The position numbers and the translations under genes were made by a program. A stretch of DNA of 64,000 nt from CAVRJC01 sp963721435 (GTDB lineage: Bacteria; Actinomycetota; Acidimicrobiia; IMCC26256; DASPTH01). Positions within the stretch are counted from its first letter, which is position 1. Every line of letters begins with the position of its first letter. Under the pieces are notes generated by a model. It was not told the DNA's origin and ran no database searches. It worked only from the letters and a program-made list of their open reading frames with translations. The stretch lies in the NCBI GenBank assembly GCA_963721435.1, contig CAVRJC010000004.1, positions 310,001 through 374,000 of the forward strand, in the 5' to 3' direction. This document shows, in pieces, positions 32,756 to 41,381 of this stretch.

Positions 32756-35032
32756 ATGGCCGAGACAGTCGGGCCCACCACGCCCATCGAGCTCATCGAA
32801 GCCGTATACGCCCGGTACCCGAAGGCCACGGCCGCCGCCCGCCGCCGCCTCGGCCGTCCGCTGACGTTCGCGGAGAAGGTGCTGTTCGCCCACGCCGACG
32901 ATCCCGCCACCGTGGGCGTCGAGCGGGGCGTCGACTACGCCGACTACCGGCCCGACCGCGTGGCGATGCAGGACGCCACCGCGCAGATGGCGCTGCTCCA
33001 GTTCATGACCGCGGGGCTGCCCACGGTGCAGGTGCCGTCGACGGTGCACTGCGACCACCTCATCCAGGCGCGCGTCGGCGCCGACATCGACCTCGAGAGC
33101 GCGCTCGACGTGAACTCCGAGGTCTACGAGTTCCTGCGCTCGGTCTCGGCGAAGTACGGGATCGGGTTCTGGAAGCCCGGTTCCGGGATCATCCACCAGG
33201 TCGTGCTCGAGCAGTACGCGTTCCCCGGCGGGATGATGATCGGCACCGACAGCCACACGCCCAACGCCGGTGGCCTCGGCATGGTGGCGATCGGCGTGGG
33301 CGGTGCGGACGCCGTCGACGTGATGGCGGGCTGGCCGTTCAACACGCGCGTCCCGAAGCTGATCGGCGTGCACCTCCGCGGGTCGCTCTCGGGCTGGGCC
33401 GCGGCGAAGGACATCATCCTGAAGGTCGCGGGCATCCTCACGGTCAAGGGCGGCACCGGCGCGATCGTCGAGTACTTCGGCGAGGGCGCCGAGTCCATCT
33501 CCGCGACCGGCAAGGCCACGATCTGCAACATGGGCGCCGAGATCGGCGCCACGTGCTCGCTGTTCCCGTACGACGCGCGCTCGGCCGCCTACCTCAAGGC
33601 GACCGGACGCGAGGCGCTGGCGGATCTCGCCGACGCGCACGCGGAGCACCTCCGCATCGACCCCGAGATCGCGGCCGAGCCCGAGCGCTACTTCGACCGC
33701 GTGATCGACATCAACCTCGACGAGCTCGAGCCGCACCTCGTCGGCCCGCACACCCCCGACCTCGACCGGCCGATCTCCGACGTCGGCCGCGCGGCGCGGG
33801 AAGAGGGCTACCCACTCGACATCAGCTACGCGCTCGTCGGGTCGTGCACGAACTCGTCGTACGAAGACATCGGCCGCGCGGCACACGTCGCGCGACAGGC
33901 CAAGGCGCACGGCATGAAGGTCGCGACGCCGTTGCTCATCACGCCGGGCTCGGAGCAGGTGCGCGCGACGATCGCGCGCGACGGCCTACTCGCCGACCTC
34001 GAGGCGATCGGCGCGACGGTGCTGGCGAACGCGTGCGGCCCGTGCATCGGGCAGTGGCAGCGCGACGACATCACGCCCGGTGAGCGGAACACCATCGTCT
34101 CGTCGTTCAACCGCAACTTCCCGGCGCGCAACGACGGCAACGCGGCCACGCTCTCGTTCATCGGCTCACCCGAGACCGTCACCGCGATGGCGCTCACCGG
34201 TCGGCTCGACGTCGACTTCGTGCACGAGCCCCTCATCGCGCCCGACGGCACGGCGGTCAGTCTCGAGGCGCCGACGGCCGACGAGCTCCCGGCGCGCGGC
34301 TTCGATCCCGGCGAGTCCGGGTTCCAGGCGCCCGCGGCCGACCCTTCGTCGGTCACGGTCGTCGTGGCCCCCGGCTCCGACCGGCTCGAGCTGCTCGAGC
34401 CCTTTGCGGCGTGGGACGGCAACGATTTCCTGGGCATGCAGGTGCTCGTGAAGGCAGTGGGGAAGTGCACCACCGACCACATCTCACCCGCCGGCCCGTG
34501 GCTCAAGTACCGCGGTCACCTCACCAACATCTCGGGCAACCTGTTCAGCGGCGCCAACAACGCCTTCGCGCTCGACAAGCCCGGCATGGGTGTCGACGTG
34601 CGTGACGGCTCGGTCGTGCCCCTGCCCGACCTGGCGCGTGCGTACAAGGAGTCGCGGATCTCCTGGGTCGCGATCGGTGACGAGAACTACGGCGAGGGCT
34701 CGTCGCGTGAGCACGCGGCGATGGAGCCGCGGTTCATGAACGGTCGCGCGGTCATCGTGCGTTCGTTCGCGCGCATCGCCGAGGCCAACCTGAAGAAGCA
34801 GGGTGTGCTCGCGCTCACGTTTGCGAACCCCGACGACTACGAGCGCGTGCGGGTCGACGACACCGTCGACGTCGTCGGCCTGGCCGACCTCGCGCCGGGC
34901 CGACCGGTCACGGTGCGGCTGCACCACGCCGACGGCTCCACCGACGAGATCTCGACGACGCACACGATGTCGGACGAGCACATCGCGTGGTTCCGCGCCG
35001 GGTCGGCGCTCAACGTGCTGAAGGGCGATTGA
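32756..35032 (+). CDS. acn: Aconitate hydratase, mitochondrial-type
   Basis: 758 residues. It interconverts citrate and isocitrate through cis-aconitate in the citric acid cycle, using a [4Fe-4S] cluster. The cluster cysteines are in YALVGSCTNSSYEDIGRAAH and ANACGPCIGQWQRDD. Other marks are GTDSHTPNAGGLGMVAIGVG, KCTTDHISPAGPWLKYRG and GDENYGEGSSREHAAMEPRF, whose Ser binds substrate. Length and order match the mitochondrial-type aconitase rather than the 900-residue AcnA/IRP type. Start ATG 32756 with GGGAG upstream. Its stop overlaps the TTG start of the next gene. Confidence 0.95.
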   Translation: MAETVGPTTPIELIEAVYARYPKATAAARRRLGRPLTFAEKVLFAHADDPATVGVERGVDYADYRPDRVAMQDATAQMALLQFMTAGLPTVQVPSTVHCDHLIQARVGADIDLESALDVNSEVYEFLRSVSAKYGIGFWKPGSGIIHQVVLEQYAFPGGMMIGTDSHTPNAGGLGMVAIGVGGADAVDVMAGWPFNTRVPKLIGVHLRGSLSGWAAAKDIILKVAGILTVKGGTGAIVEYFGEGAESISATGKATICNMGAEIGATCSLFPYDARSAAYLKATGREALADLADAHAEHLRIDPEIAAEPERYFDRVIDINLDELEPHLVGPHTPDLDRPISDVGRAAREEGYPLDISYALVGSCTNSSYEDIGRAAHVARQAKAHGMKVATPLLITPGSEQVRATIARDGLLADLEAIGATVLANACGPCIGQWQRDDITPGERNTIVSSFNRNFPARNDGNAATLSFIGSPETVTAMALTGRLDVDFVHEPLIAPDGTAVSLEAPTADELPARGFDPGESGFQAPAADPSSVTVVVAPGSDRLELLEPFAAWDGNDFLGMQVLVKAVGKCTTDHISPAGPWLKYRGHLTNISGNLFSGANNAFALDKPGMGVDVRDGSVVPLPDLARAYKESRISWVAIGDENYGEGSSREHAAMEPRFMNGRAVIVRSFARIAEANLKKQGVLALTFANPDDYERVRVDDTVDVVGLADLAPGRPVTVRLHHADGSTDEISTTHTMSDEHIAWFRAGSALNVLKGD

Positions 35033-35433
35033 CCGCCTGGTACATCTACCGCGGCGGTGACGCGAAGGGCGATCTCCACGCGCGCTTCGACCACGACGCG
35101 GCACCGCTCGCGGGCAGGCCGGAGTACGAGATCCAGATCGGGCTCGCGGTGCCACTGCTCGACCCCGGTCCCGACGGCCTGCCGCAGGACGACGAGCTGC
35201 CCGCGCTCGACGCCATCGAGCGGGTCGTGGTGGAGGAGGCGGGTGACCGGGCGGTGCTGGTCGGCGTGATCTCGACCGGTGGGGTGCGCGAGTTCGTGCT
35301 CTACACCGGTGACGGCCAGTGGCTGGAGGAGTTCCAGGGCGCGGTCTCGGCCGCGGTCGGCACCCACGAGGTCCAGATGATGGCGCGGCGCGATCCGGAA
35401 TGGCTCGTGTACCGCGCGTTCGTCAAGACCTGA
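35029..35433 (+). CDS. DUF695 family protein
   Basis: A 134-residue protein matching DUF695: WYIYRGGDAKGDLHARFDHD at the start, then YEIQIGLAVPLLDPGPDG, LVGVISTGGVREFVLYTGDG and HEVQMMARRDPEWLVYRAFV. I start it at TTG 35029, which overlaps the aconitase TGA (TTGA) and places the conserved W-Y-I-Y at residues 4-7; upstream in-frame codons lie within aconitase. The family's function is unknown. Co-translation with aconitase is suggested by the overlap. It converges on the radical SAM gene with an 11-base overlap. Confidence 0.8.
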   Translation: MTAWYIYRGGDAKGDLHARFDHDAAPLAGRPEYEIQIGLAVPLLDPGPDGLPQDDELPALDAIERVVVEEAGDRAVLVGVISTGGVREFVLYTGDGQWLEEFQGAVSAAVGTHEVQMMARRDPEWLVYRAFVKT

Positions 35434-36757
35434 GCCGCACGACCTGTGCCTCGGTGGGCTCTGCGCAGCAGAACCAGCTCTCGCTGAGGTGCGGGCGATC
35501 GAGCCGGGTTGGCAGGACGTCGACCGGCGGCGCGCCCGCGGCGGCGCGCAGCCGCTCGTAGGTCGCGGTGGCGGGCGCGCCGGTTGCGGCGTCGGCCTCC
35601 ACGATCGCGGCGAACTCCTGCTGGAGCGCGTCGACCGCTGGGTCGGCGGCCTGCCACGTGTAGGTGAGGCGCTGGTCGTCCCACGCGCCGAGGTGGGGCG
35701 CGAGGTCGGGATGGGCGAGCAGCAGCGAACCGCGGGGGAGGAGCAGGCGGATCGAGAACTGCACCGGGTCGACGCTGCCGATCAGGTCGTGCTCGTGCAC
35801 GAAGTCGAGCAACGCGATCACGTCGTCGATCGTCGTCCACGGTGTGAACGGCAGGAACGACGGGCGCACGTCGATGCCGAACGAGCGAAGCCGGGTGACG
35901 GCCTCCGCAGCTTCGGCCGCGGTGTGCCCCTTGTCGAGGCGCTCGAGGATCGCGTCGTTCACCGACTCGAACGCCGACACCACGAAGATGCAGCCCGCGT
36001 CTGCGAGCTCCGGCCACAGGTCGGCGTGCCGCAGCACGTGCTCGACCTTCACGGTGCAGTCGAACGTGAGCTGCGGGAAGCGGGCGTGCATCGCGCGCAC
36101 GACGCGCATCGAGTGCTGGGGCGCGTTGAGGAAGTCGGGATCACCGAATGTGATGTGCGTGGCCCCGGCGGTGACGAGTTGCTCGATGTCCGCGAGCACC
36201 GCGGCCTCGTCGGTGACGCGGACCCGGCCGTCGTACACGACCGGAACCGGGCAGTGACGGCACCGGTGGGCGCAGCCGCGGCTCGCTTCGACCGACCCGA
36301 CGAGGCGTGTGGTCTCGCCGTCGACCAGGTGCGCGTACCGGTCCAGCGGAGGGAGCAGGCTACGTGCAGGCAGCGGCGCGCCGGGTGCCGAGGCGTCGCG
36401 GCCGAGTTGGACGGTGGCCGTGGTGGTGCCGTGCTCCACCCAGTCGACGAGCGCGACCTCGTACTCGCCCGCGATCACGACGTCGGCGACGTCGTCGCAC
36501 ATGCCGGCGTACAGCCCGTAGCAGCAGATGGGCGCGTCGATCTCGACCGCGAGCTCGCGGACCATGCGGGTCGCGGTGTGCATGGGTACCGAGAACGCGA
36601 CCTTGTCGGCCCACCGCCCGAGCTCGGGATCCCATGGCTCGACGGAGACGTCGATGGCCCGGACATCGTGGCCGCGTGCGAGCAGCTGCGCGGCCGGGCC
36701 CGCGAGGTTGCGCGGCTGATGGCCGAGCTCGTAGGTCGCGACGAGGAGTATGCGCAC
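35423..36757 (-). CDS. Radical SAM protein with C-terminal CCAEP motif
   Basis: 444 residues. An N-terminal region of about 130 residues looks like a Rossmann/B12-binding-like fold (MRILLVATYELGHQPRNLAG). The radical SAM core has the cluster motif SRGCAHRCRHCPV (Cys162, Cys166, Cys169), then AGATHITFGDPDFLNAPQHS. Close to the C-terminus is SWFCCAEPTEAQ (Cys430-Cys431). This matches the family I know as CUAEP/CCAEP-tail radical SAM (seleno)proteins, in which the second position is selenocysteine or cysteine. Here both codons are TGC, so it is the all-Cys form. The reaction and substrate are unknown. It starts at ATG 36757, four bases after the ATP-grasp stop, so the two form an operon. Confidence 0.88.
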   Translation of the reverse strand: MRILLVATYELGHQPRNLAGPAAQLLARGHDVRAIDVSVEPWDPELGRWADKVAFSVPMHTATRMVRELAVEIDAPICCYGLYAGMCDDVADVVIAGEYEVALVDWVEHGTTTATVQLGRDASAPGAPLPARSLLPPLDRYAHLVDGETTRLVGSVEASRGCAHRCRHCPVPVVYDGRVRVTDEAAVLADIEQLVTAGATHITFGDPDFLNAPQHSMRVVRAMHARFPQLTFDCTVKVEHVLRHADLWPELADAGCIFVVSAFESVNDAILERLDKGHTAAEAAEAVTRLRSFGIDVRPSFLPFTPWTTIDDVIALLDFVHEHDLIGSVDPVQFSIRLLLPRGSLLLAHPDLAPHLGAWDDQRLTYTWQAADPAVDALQQEFAAIVEADAATGAPATATYERLRAAAGAPPVDVLPTRLDRPHLSESWFCCAEPTEAQVVRLRS

Positions 36758-36761
36758 GGGG

Positions 36762-37961
36762 TCAGGCTACGACGACATCGAGCGCGGCGTGCCCGGCGCG
36801 CAGCGCGGCCTCCACCGCTTCCGGGGTGTCGGCGCGCGCGAACAGGAAGCCGAGGTACCGGTCGCCTTCGGGCAACGGCAGGACACGTCGGCCCTTCGGC
36901 ACGGTGATCTCGAGACCGGTGACGCCGGGGACGGCCCGCGCCGCGTCCTGCCCGCGGACGTCCTGGAGCACACCCGCGTGGGGGATCGGCAGCATCATGA
37001 CGCCCGATGCGGCCGTCTCGCGCGTGATGCCGTCGAGTGGGAGCTGGAGCGCATGGCGCAGGATCACCTCCTCGAGCGAGATGCCCGCGCCGAACGAGAG
37101 CGCGCGTGCGCAGAGCCCACCGATCGACCGAGCCGCGATCTCGATGACCCGGATCTGCGCGCCGTCGATGCGCAACTCCGCGTGCACCGGGCCTTCGGTG
37201 AGCCCGAGCGCGGCGGCAGCGCGCGCGGTGATCTCGCCGATGCGCGCCTGGGTTGCGTCGGGATGACGTGACGGCGTGACGTAGATCGTCTCTTCGAAGT
37301 ACGGGCCGACGAGCGGGTCGGGCTTGTCGAAGATGGCGAGCACCTCGAGGTTGCCGTCGCGCAGCAGGCCTTCGACCGCGACCTCCTCGCCGGGGACGTA
37401 CTCCTCGATCAGCAACGCGCAGTCGACCATGTCGCGTACGCGCCGCGCGGCCGCACGTACGCCATCGGCATCGTCGGCGCGGATCACCCCGCGGCTGGCG
37501 GAGAGCCCGATTGGCTTCACGACCGTGGGTAGTCCTACCGACGCGATCTGGGCGTCGGTGATCTCGCCCGGAGTGCCGATCGGGGCGAAGCGCGGCTGGG
37601 GCACGCCCGCGGCCGCGAGCGCGCGGCGCATCGCGGCCTTGTCGCGTGTGGCCGCGACCGCGGTCGCCGCGTTGTGAGGGAAGCCGAGGCGCTCCGCCGC
37701 GGCAGTGGCGACGATCAGCCCGGGGTCGTCGACCGCGACCACCGCGTCGATCGGTGAGCGCTCGTGCAGCTCGAGGATCGCCGTCAGCGCGTCGTCGAAG
37801 CTCTGCAGGGGCACGACGACCGCCCGGTCGCCCATGCTGCCGGCGAGGGTCTGGGCCTCCTCGGAGCCGACGACCACCTCGACGCCCAGGTGCGACGCCG
37901 CCTTGATGAAGTCGGGCGCGCGGTAGGTGCCCGTGGGCAGCAGCAGGAGCGCGCGCGACAT
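36762..37961 (-). CDS. ATP-grasp domain protein
   Basis: 399 residues. The N-terminal pre-ATP-grasp domain (LLLLPTGTYRAPDFIKAASH) is followed by AATRDKAAMRRALAAAGVPQ, the ATP-binding core PTVVKPIGLSASRGVIRADD, LLIEEYVPGEEVAVEGLLRD, and the metal-binding AELRIDGAQIRVIEIAARSI. Such enzymes join a carboxylate to an amine or thiol through an acyl phosphate. The overall pattern resembles amino-acid ligases and the carboxylate-amine ligases of peptide natural-product pathways. It is the first gene of a two-gene operon with the CCAEP radical SAM protein, which suggests a joint pathway. It is divergent from the NfuA gene with only about 9-18 bases between starts. Confidence 0.88.
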   Translation of the reverse strand: MSRALLLLPTGTYRAPDFIKAASHLGVEVVVGSEEAQTLAGSMGDRAVVVPLQSFDDALTAILELHERSPIDAVVAVDDPGLIVATAAAERLGFPHNAATAVAATRDKAAMRRALAAAGVPQPRFAPIGTPGEITDAQIASVGLPTVVKPIGLSASRGVIRADDADGVRAAARRVRDMVDCALLIEEYVPGEEVAVEGLLRDGNLEVLAIFDKPDPLVGPYFEETIYVTPSRHPDATQARIGEITARAAAALGLTEGPVHAELRIDGAQIRVIEIAARSIGGLCARALSFGAGISLEEVILRHALQLPLDGITRETAASGVMMLPIPHAGVLQDVRGQDAARAVPGVTGLEITVPKGRRVLPLPEGDRYLGFLFARADTPEAVEAALRAGHAALDVVVA

Positions 37962-37970
37962 GGCCCTATC

Positions 37971-38597
37971 ATGACCGGCATGAGCGAGATCCTGACCATG
38001 ACCGACGAGGCACGGGCGAAGGTTCTCGAGGTGCGGGCCGAAGAAGCCGATCCCGAGTCACTGGCGCTGTGGGTCGAGGTGAACGGCGAGCAGGCCGGCG
38101 CCTTCACGTATCTCATGGAGTTCCGGCGGCTCTCCGACCTGCCGGCCGACGTGACCGTGCTGCACCACGACGACCTCCTCCTCGCGATCCCGGCCGACAG
38201 CGTCGAGAAGCTGGATGGAGCGAAGCTCGATTTCGCCGGTACGGGCATGGTGATGGAGAACCCGAACCGCCCCCGGCAGGCATCGCCCGCGATGGCGAGC
38301 CGTCCGGCGGCGGATCTCTCCGGTGATGTCGCGCAGCGTGTGATCCAGGTGCTCGCGGAGCAGATCAACCCGGCGATCGCATCACACGGCGGTCAGGCCG
38401 AGCTGGTCGCGGTCGAAGAGTCGATCGTGTACCTCCGGCTCTCGGGTGGCTGCCAGGGTTGCGGCATGGCGTCGGTCACGCTCAGCCAGGGCATCGAGGT
38501 CGCGATCCTCGACACCGTGCCCGAGGTCACCGAGGTCATCGACGTCACCGACCACGCCTCCGGCGCCAACCCCTACTACGAGGCCGCCAAGAAGTAG
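37971..38597 (+). CDS. nfuA: NfuA-like Fe-S carrier (A-type domain plus NifU C-terminal domain)
   Basis: 208 residues. The N-terminal half is an A-type/HesB-like domain (MTDEARAKVLEVRAEEADPE, LLLAIPADSVEKLDGAKLDF), in which the usual cysteines are absent, as in NfuA. The C-terminal half is the NifU domain with VIQVLAEQINPAIASHGGQA and the cluster-binding LSGGCQGCGMASVTLSQGIE (C-x-x-C). It carries [4Fe-4S] clusters to target enzymes such as aconitase, whose gene is 3 kb away. ATG codons at 37971 and 37980 are both possible. The stop is followed by a long palindromic terminator. Confidence 0.9.
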   Translation: MTGMSEILTMTDEARAKVLEVRAEEADPESLALWVEVNGEQAGAFTYLMEFRRLSDLPADVTVLHHDDLLLAIPADSVEKLDGAKLDFAGTGMVMENPNRPRQASPAMASRPAADLSGDVAQRVIQVLAEQINPAIASHGGQAELVAVEESIVYLRLSGGCQGCGMASVTLSQGIEVAILDTVPEVTEVIDVTDHASGANPYYEAAKK

Positions 38598-38608
38598 CTC
38601 CCTGCAAG

Positions 38609-38656
38609 TTTTGGCGTCGGTAAGGGTGCCTCTGACGGCCTTTACCGACGCCAAAA
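38609..38656. terminator. Bidirectional palindromic terminator, copy 1 (TTTTGGCGTCGGTAA family)
   Basis: TTTTGGCGTCGGTAA (38609-38623) and its exact complement TTACCGACGCCAAAA (38642-38656) enclose 18 bases. It lies between two convergent stop codons, 12 bases from each. The T-run at one end and A-run at the other make it usable as an intrinsic terminator on both strands. The same stem recurs at 51773 and 57893. Confidence 0.9.
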
Positions 38657-38667
38657 CCGCTGGGGTG

Positions 38668-39390
38668 TCAGGCGAAGCGGCGGGCGTCGTCGGCGGCGTA
38701 CTGGGCGACCGCGTTGTCGGCGGTCGCGTTGCGCTGGATCGACGCCACGGTGTCGGCGAGCTGCGATGCCGGGATCGCACACGTCATCTCGGTCGGCGGC
38801 ATGCCGGTGCGCACACGGCTCAGCGCGCAACCCACGCTCGCCGCGGGCACGCCCTCTTCCTTGGCGACCGCGACGATGTGGCACTGGGGCTTGCCTTCGA
38901 TGCGCAACCCGGGGATCGCGTCGGAGAGCACCATGAGCTGGCGCGCGGTGAGGCGCAGGAACACGACGTCGGGATCGATCGGGGTGTCGGCCAACGGCCC
39001 GTAGGTGACCGCGCCCGGCTTCTCGTGCACCACGGGGATCTGCGGCACGACGTCCATCGTCACCCAGCCCGACTCGAGCAGCGCAGCGACGTCGCTGTTC
39101 CCCGCGACCTCTTCGAGGGTCTTGAACCCGTGGGTCATGCTGCCGACGCTGCAGTTGCCGTGGTCCTCGGCGACGGTGCTGAACGTGCGCTCGGCCGCCT
39201 TCATCCAGAACACGCAGCCGGCGGCGACGCGGCCGGTGCGGCCGTCGTCGAGCGCACCGGGCATCGGCTCGTCGAAGGGCGCGACGCCCGCGGGAGGCGC
39301 GTCGGAGAAGGTGATCGCGAGGGGGGCGGATCCGAGGTGCAGCGCGGCAGTGAGCTCGGAGGCGAGTTGAGTCCAGTCGGTGGGGGGCAT
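38668..39390 (-). CDS. DUF169 family protein
   Basis: A 240-residue protein of the DUF169 family: LGSAPLAITFSDAPPAGVAP, then AGCVFWMKAAERTFSTVAED, HGNCSVGSMTHGFKTLEE, TYGPLADTPIDPDVVFLRLT, and KPQCHIVAVAKEEGVPAASV GCALSRVRTGMPPTEMTCAI near the end. Four or more conserved cysteines (in AGCVFW, GNCSVG, PQCHIV, GCALSR, MTCAIP) suggest a metal or Fe-S site, but the biochemical role is not established. It starts at ATG 39390, 10 bases downstream of the cysteine desulfurase stop, so it is probably the last gene of the SufR/NifS operon. Confidence 0.85.
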   Translation of the reverse strand: MPPTDWTQLASELTAALHLGSAPLAITFSDAPPAGVAPFDEPMPGALDDGRTGRVAAGCVFWMKAAERTFSTVAEDHGNCSVGSMTHGFKTLEEVAGNSDVAALLESGWVTMDVVPQIPVVHEKPGAVTYGPLADTPIDPDVVFLRLTARQLMVLSDAIPGLRIEGKPQCHIVAVAKEEGVPAASVGCALSRVRTGMPPTEMTCAIPASQLADTVASIQRNATADNAVAQYAADDARRFA

Positions 39391-39400
39391 GGTCGGCAGC

Positions 39401-40530
39401 TTACGCACGGAGACCGCGCAGGCGACCCACGACGACGGGAAACGCGTCGACGAACGCGTCGACATCGGCGTCGGTGGACGACCAGCCCACGCTGGCCCGC
39501 AGCGACCGATCGGCGTCGACGCCCATCGCCGCGAGCACCGGTGACGGCTCCAGCGTCTCGCTCGAGCACGACGAGCCCGAGTGCACCGCGACACCGTGCT
39601 GATCGAGGCCGAGGAGGATGGGCTCCGCCTCCACGCCGCCGATGCCCAGGCACACGAGGTTGGGGAGCGCGTCGACGGGATCGCCGTAGCGCTCGACGTC
39701 GGGTACCGCGGCGAGCGTTGCCGCGACGAGGCGGGTGGTGAGCTCCCGGGCCCGGGCGGCCTCTCGCGCGACGCCGCCGCCAGTGAGCTCGGCCGCGGCC
39801 GCGCCGAACCCGACGATGCCGGCAACGTGCTCGATGCCACCGCGCCGGGCGCGCTCCTGCGCACCGCCGACGATGAAGGGTGGGAACCGCAGCCCGCGCC
39901 GCACCAGCAGCGCGCCGCTGCCCTTGGGACCGCCGAGCTTGTGGGCGGTGACCGAGCAGAGGTCGGCCCCGAGGCCGACGAACTCGAGATCGACGTGGCC
40001 GGCGGCCGCGCACGCGTCGACGTGCACGATGACGCCACGTTCGCGCGCCTGCTCCACCACGACCGCGGCCGGTTGCAGCGTGCCGACCTCGTGATTGGCG
40101 AGCTGGATCGAGACCAGCGCGGTGTCGGCGCCCACCGCGCCGATCACCTCGTCGGGGTCGAAGCGCCCCGCGCGATCGACGCCGACCTCGGTGACCGTGA
40201 ACCCGTCGGCGCGCCGGCACGCCTCGAGCACCGCGGAGTGCTCGACCGCGGTGGTGACGATGTGACCGTTCCCGGCGCGCGTGAGCGCGCCCCAGACCGC
40301 GGTGTTGACTGCCTCGGTGCCACCGGACGTGAACACGACTTCGCGGGGCGCGCGCCGAACAACGCCGCGACCTGCTCGCGCGCGGTCTCGACTGCGTCGC
40401 GCGTGACGCGGCCCTCGGCGTGCAATCGACCGGGATCGCCGTGGTGATCGCGGAGGTACGGCAGCATCGCCTCGAACGCGCCCGGTCGGAGCGGCGACGA
40501 CGACGCGTGATCGAGGTACGCGCGCGCCAC
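39401..40530 (-). CDS. Cysteine desulfurase (NifS/IscS type), frame broken near 40345
   Basis: About 376 residues; a PLP enzyme that takes sulfur from cysteine for Fe-S clusters. The N-terminus (AYLDHASSSPLRPGAFEAML) is in one frame to LFGARP. After a single-base break near 40345 the rest follows: VVFTSGGTEAVNTAVWGALT, VHVDACAAAGHVDLEFVG, the PLP lysine in SVTAHKLGGPKGSGALL and the active Cys in GVAVHSGSSCSSETLEPSPV. It starts at GTG 40530. It sits directly downstream of a SufR-like regulator and opposite Mrp, so a role in Fe-S assembly is well supported; thiolation of tRNA is an alternative use of the sulfur. Confidence 0.9.
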
Positions 40531-40545
40531 GGGGTTCTCCCGGCG

Positions 40546-41290
40546 TCAGACGCTGGCGACGCAGTGGTCGTCGCCGTCGGGACGACTGGTCTCGAACTGC
40601 GGAGACGTCTCGCCGTAGAGACCCGCGAGCATCCCGCGGATCATGCCGCGGTCGAGCGCGCACACGACGTGCGGGTAGCGCTGCGCGGTGTCGCCGAACG
40701 GGCAACACTCGGAGACGATGGTGAGTCGACCATCGTGCGATTCGGTGTGCGCGGCGAAGCCGTGCGCGGTGAGCGCGTCCGCGACGGTCGCGAGCGCGGC
40801 GCGTACCGACCGGTGCCCCTCGGTGGGATCGATGCGCCCCGCGAGTTGCAGCCCGTACTGGAACCCGACTTCGTCGGCCAGGACTTCGGCCTGGGCGGGC
40901 CCCGAGCGCGTCGAGCGCACGTGCGAGCAGGCCGCCGAGCAGGTCGTCGTGCTTCAGCGGCAGCGCGAGCGTCGCGTCGAGCGGCCCCGCGCGGTAGCGC
41001 TTCGAGGGACGGCCCGCGGCGCGTGTGGTGCCGTCGACCGGTGCCCCCGCGATCTCGACGACGAGGTAGCCGCCGCCGGTGAGCTTCTCGAGGTGGTGGC
41101 GGGCGACGTTCGGGTGTAGGTCGAAGCGCTCGGCGACCTCGCCCGCGGTGAGCCCGCCCGCGCTCTCCCGCGCGAACAGGTAGATCTCGCGCCGGGTGGG
41201 GTCGCCGAACGCGTTGGTGACCGCGCTGACGACGGAGTTGAACTCGTCGGCGGTGAGAGGAGCTTCCGGGTGAACCGGTTCGGTCGCCAC
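40546..41290 (-). CDS. SufR-like ArsR/DeoR-type regulator with Fe-S cysteines, frame broken near 40900
   Basis: About 248 residues. The N-terminal winged helix is AFGDPTRREIYLFARESAGG, then LTAGEVAERFDLHPNVARHH and LEKLTGGGYLVVEIAGAPVD. After a break near 40900 the sensor half continues: PAQAEVLADEVGFQYGLQLA, IVSECCPFGDTAQRY, PHVVCALDRGMIRGMLAGLY and a final DDHCVASV. Cysteines in ECCPFG, VVCALD and DDHC match the cluster ligands of SufR-type repressors. It probably senses cluster status and controls the Fe-S genes around it. The GTG start at 41290 is divergent from mrp. Confidence 0.86.
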
Positions 41291-41345
41291 ATCGGTATTC
41301 TACCTATGTACGTAGTGGAAATCCCCCGAACCGCCGGATGTGCGC

Positions 41346-41369
41346 CCGAATGCACGTCCGAATGGACGT
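41346..41369. repeat. Tandem 12-mers in the SufR/mrp divergent promoter region
   Basis: CCGAATGCACGT (41346-41357) and CCGAATGGACGT (41358-41369) abut directly and differ at one base. They lie 12 bases before the mrp ATG and 56 bases upstream of the SufR-like GTG. A separate short dyad, CTACCTATGTACGTAG (41311-41326), lies closer to the regulator gene. Either could be the operator for the Fe-S-sensing regulator. Confidence 0.6.
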
Positions 41370-41381
41370 TTGGAGACGCGG

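Noticed and set aside
35460..35480. Selenocysteine at the radical SAM tail
   Set aside because: Both positions are TGC codons in frame, and the gene ends normally at 35423, so this is the Cys-Cys form.
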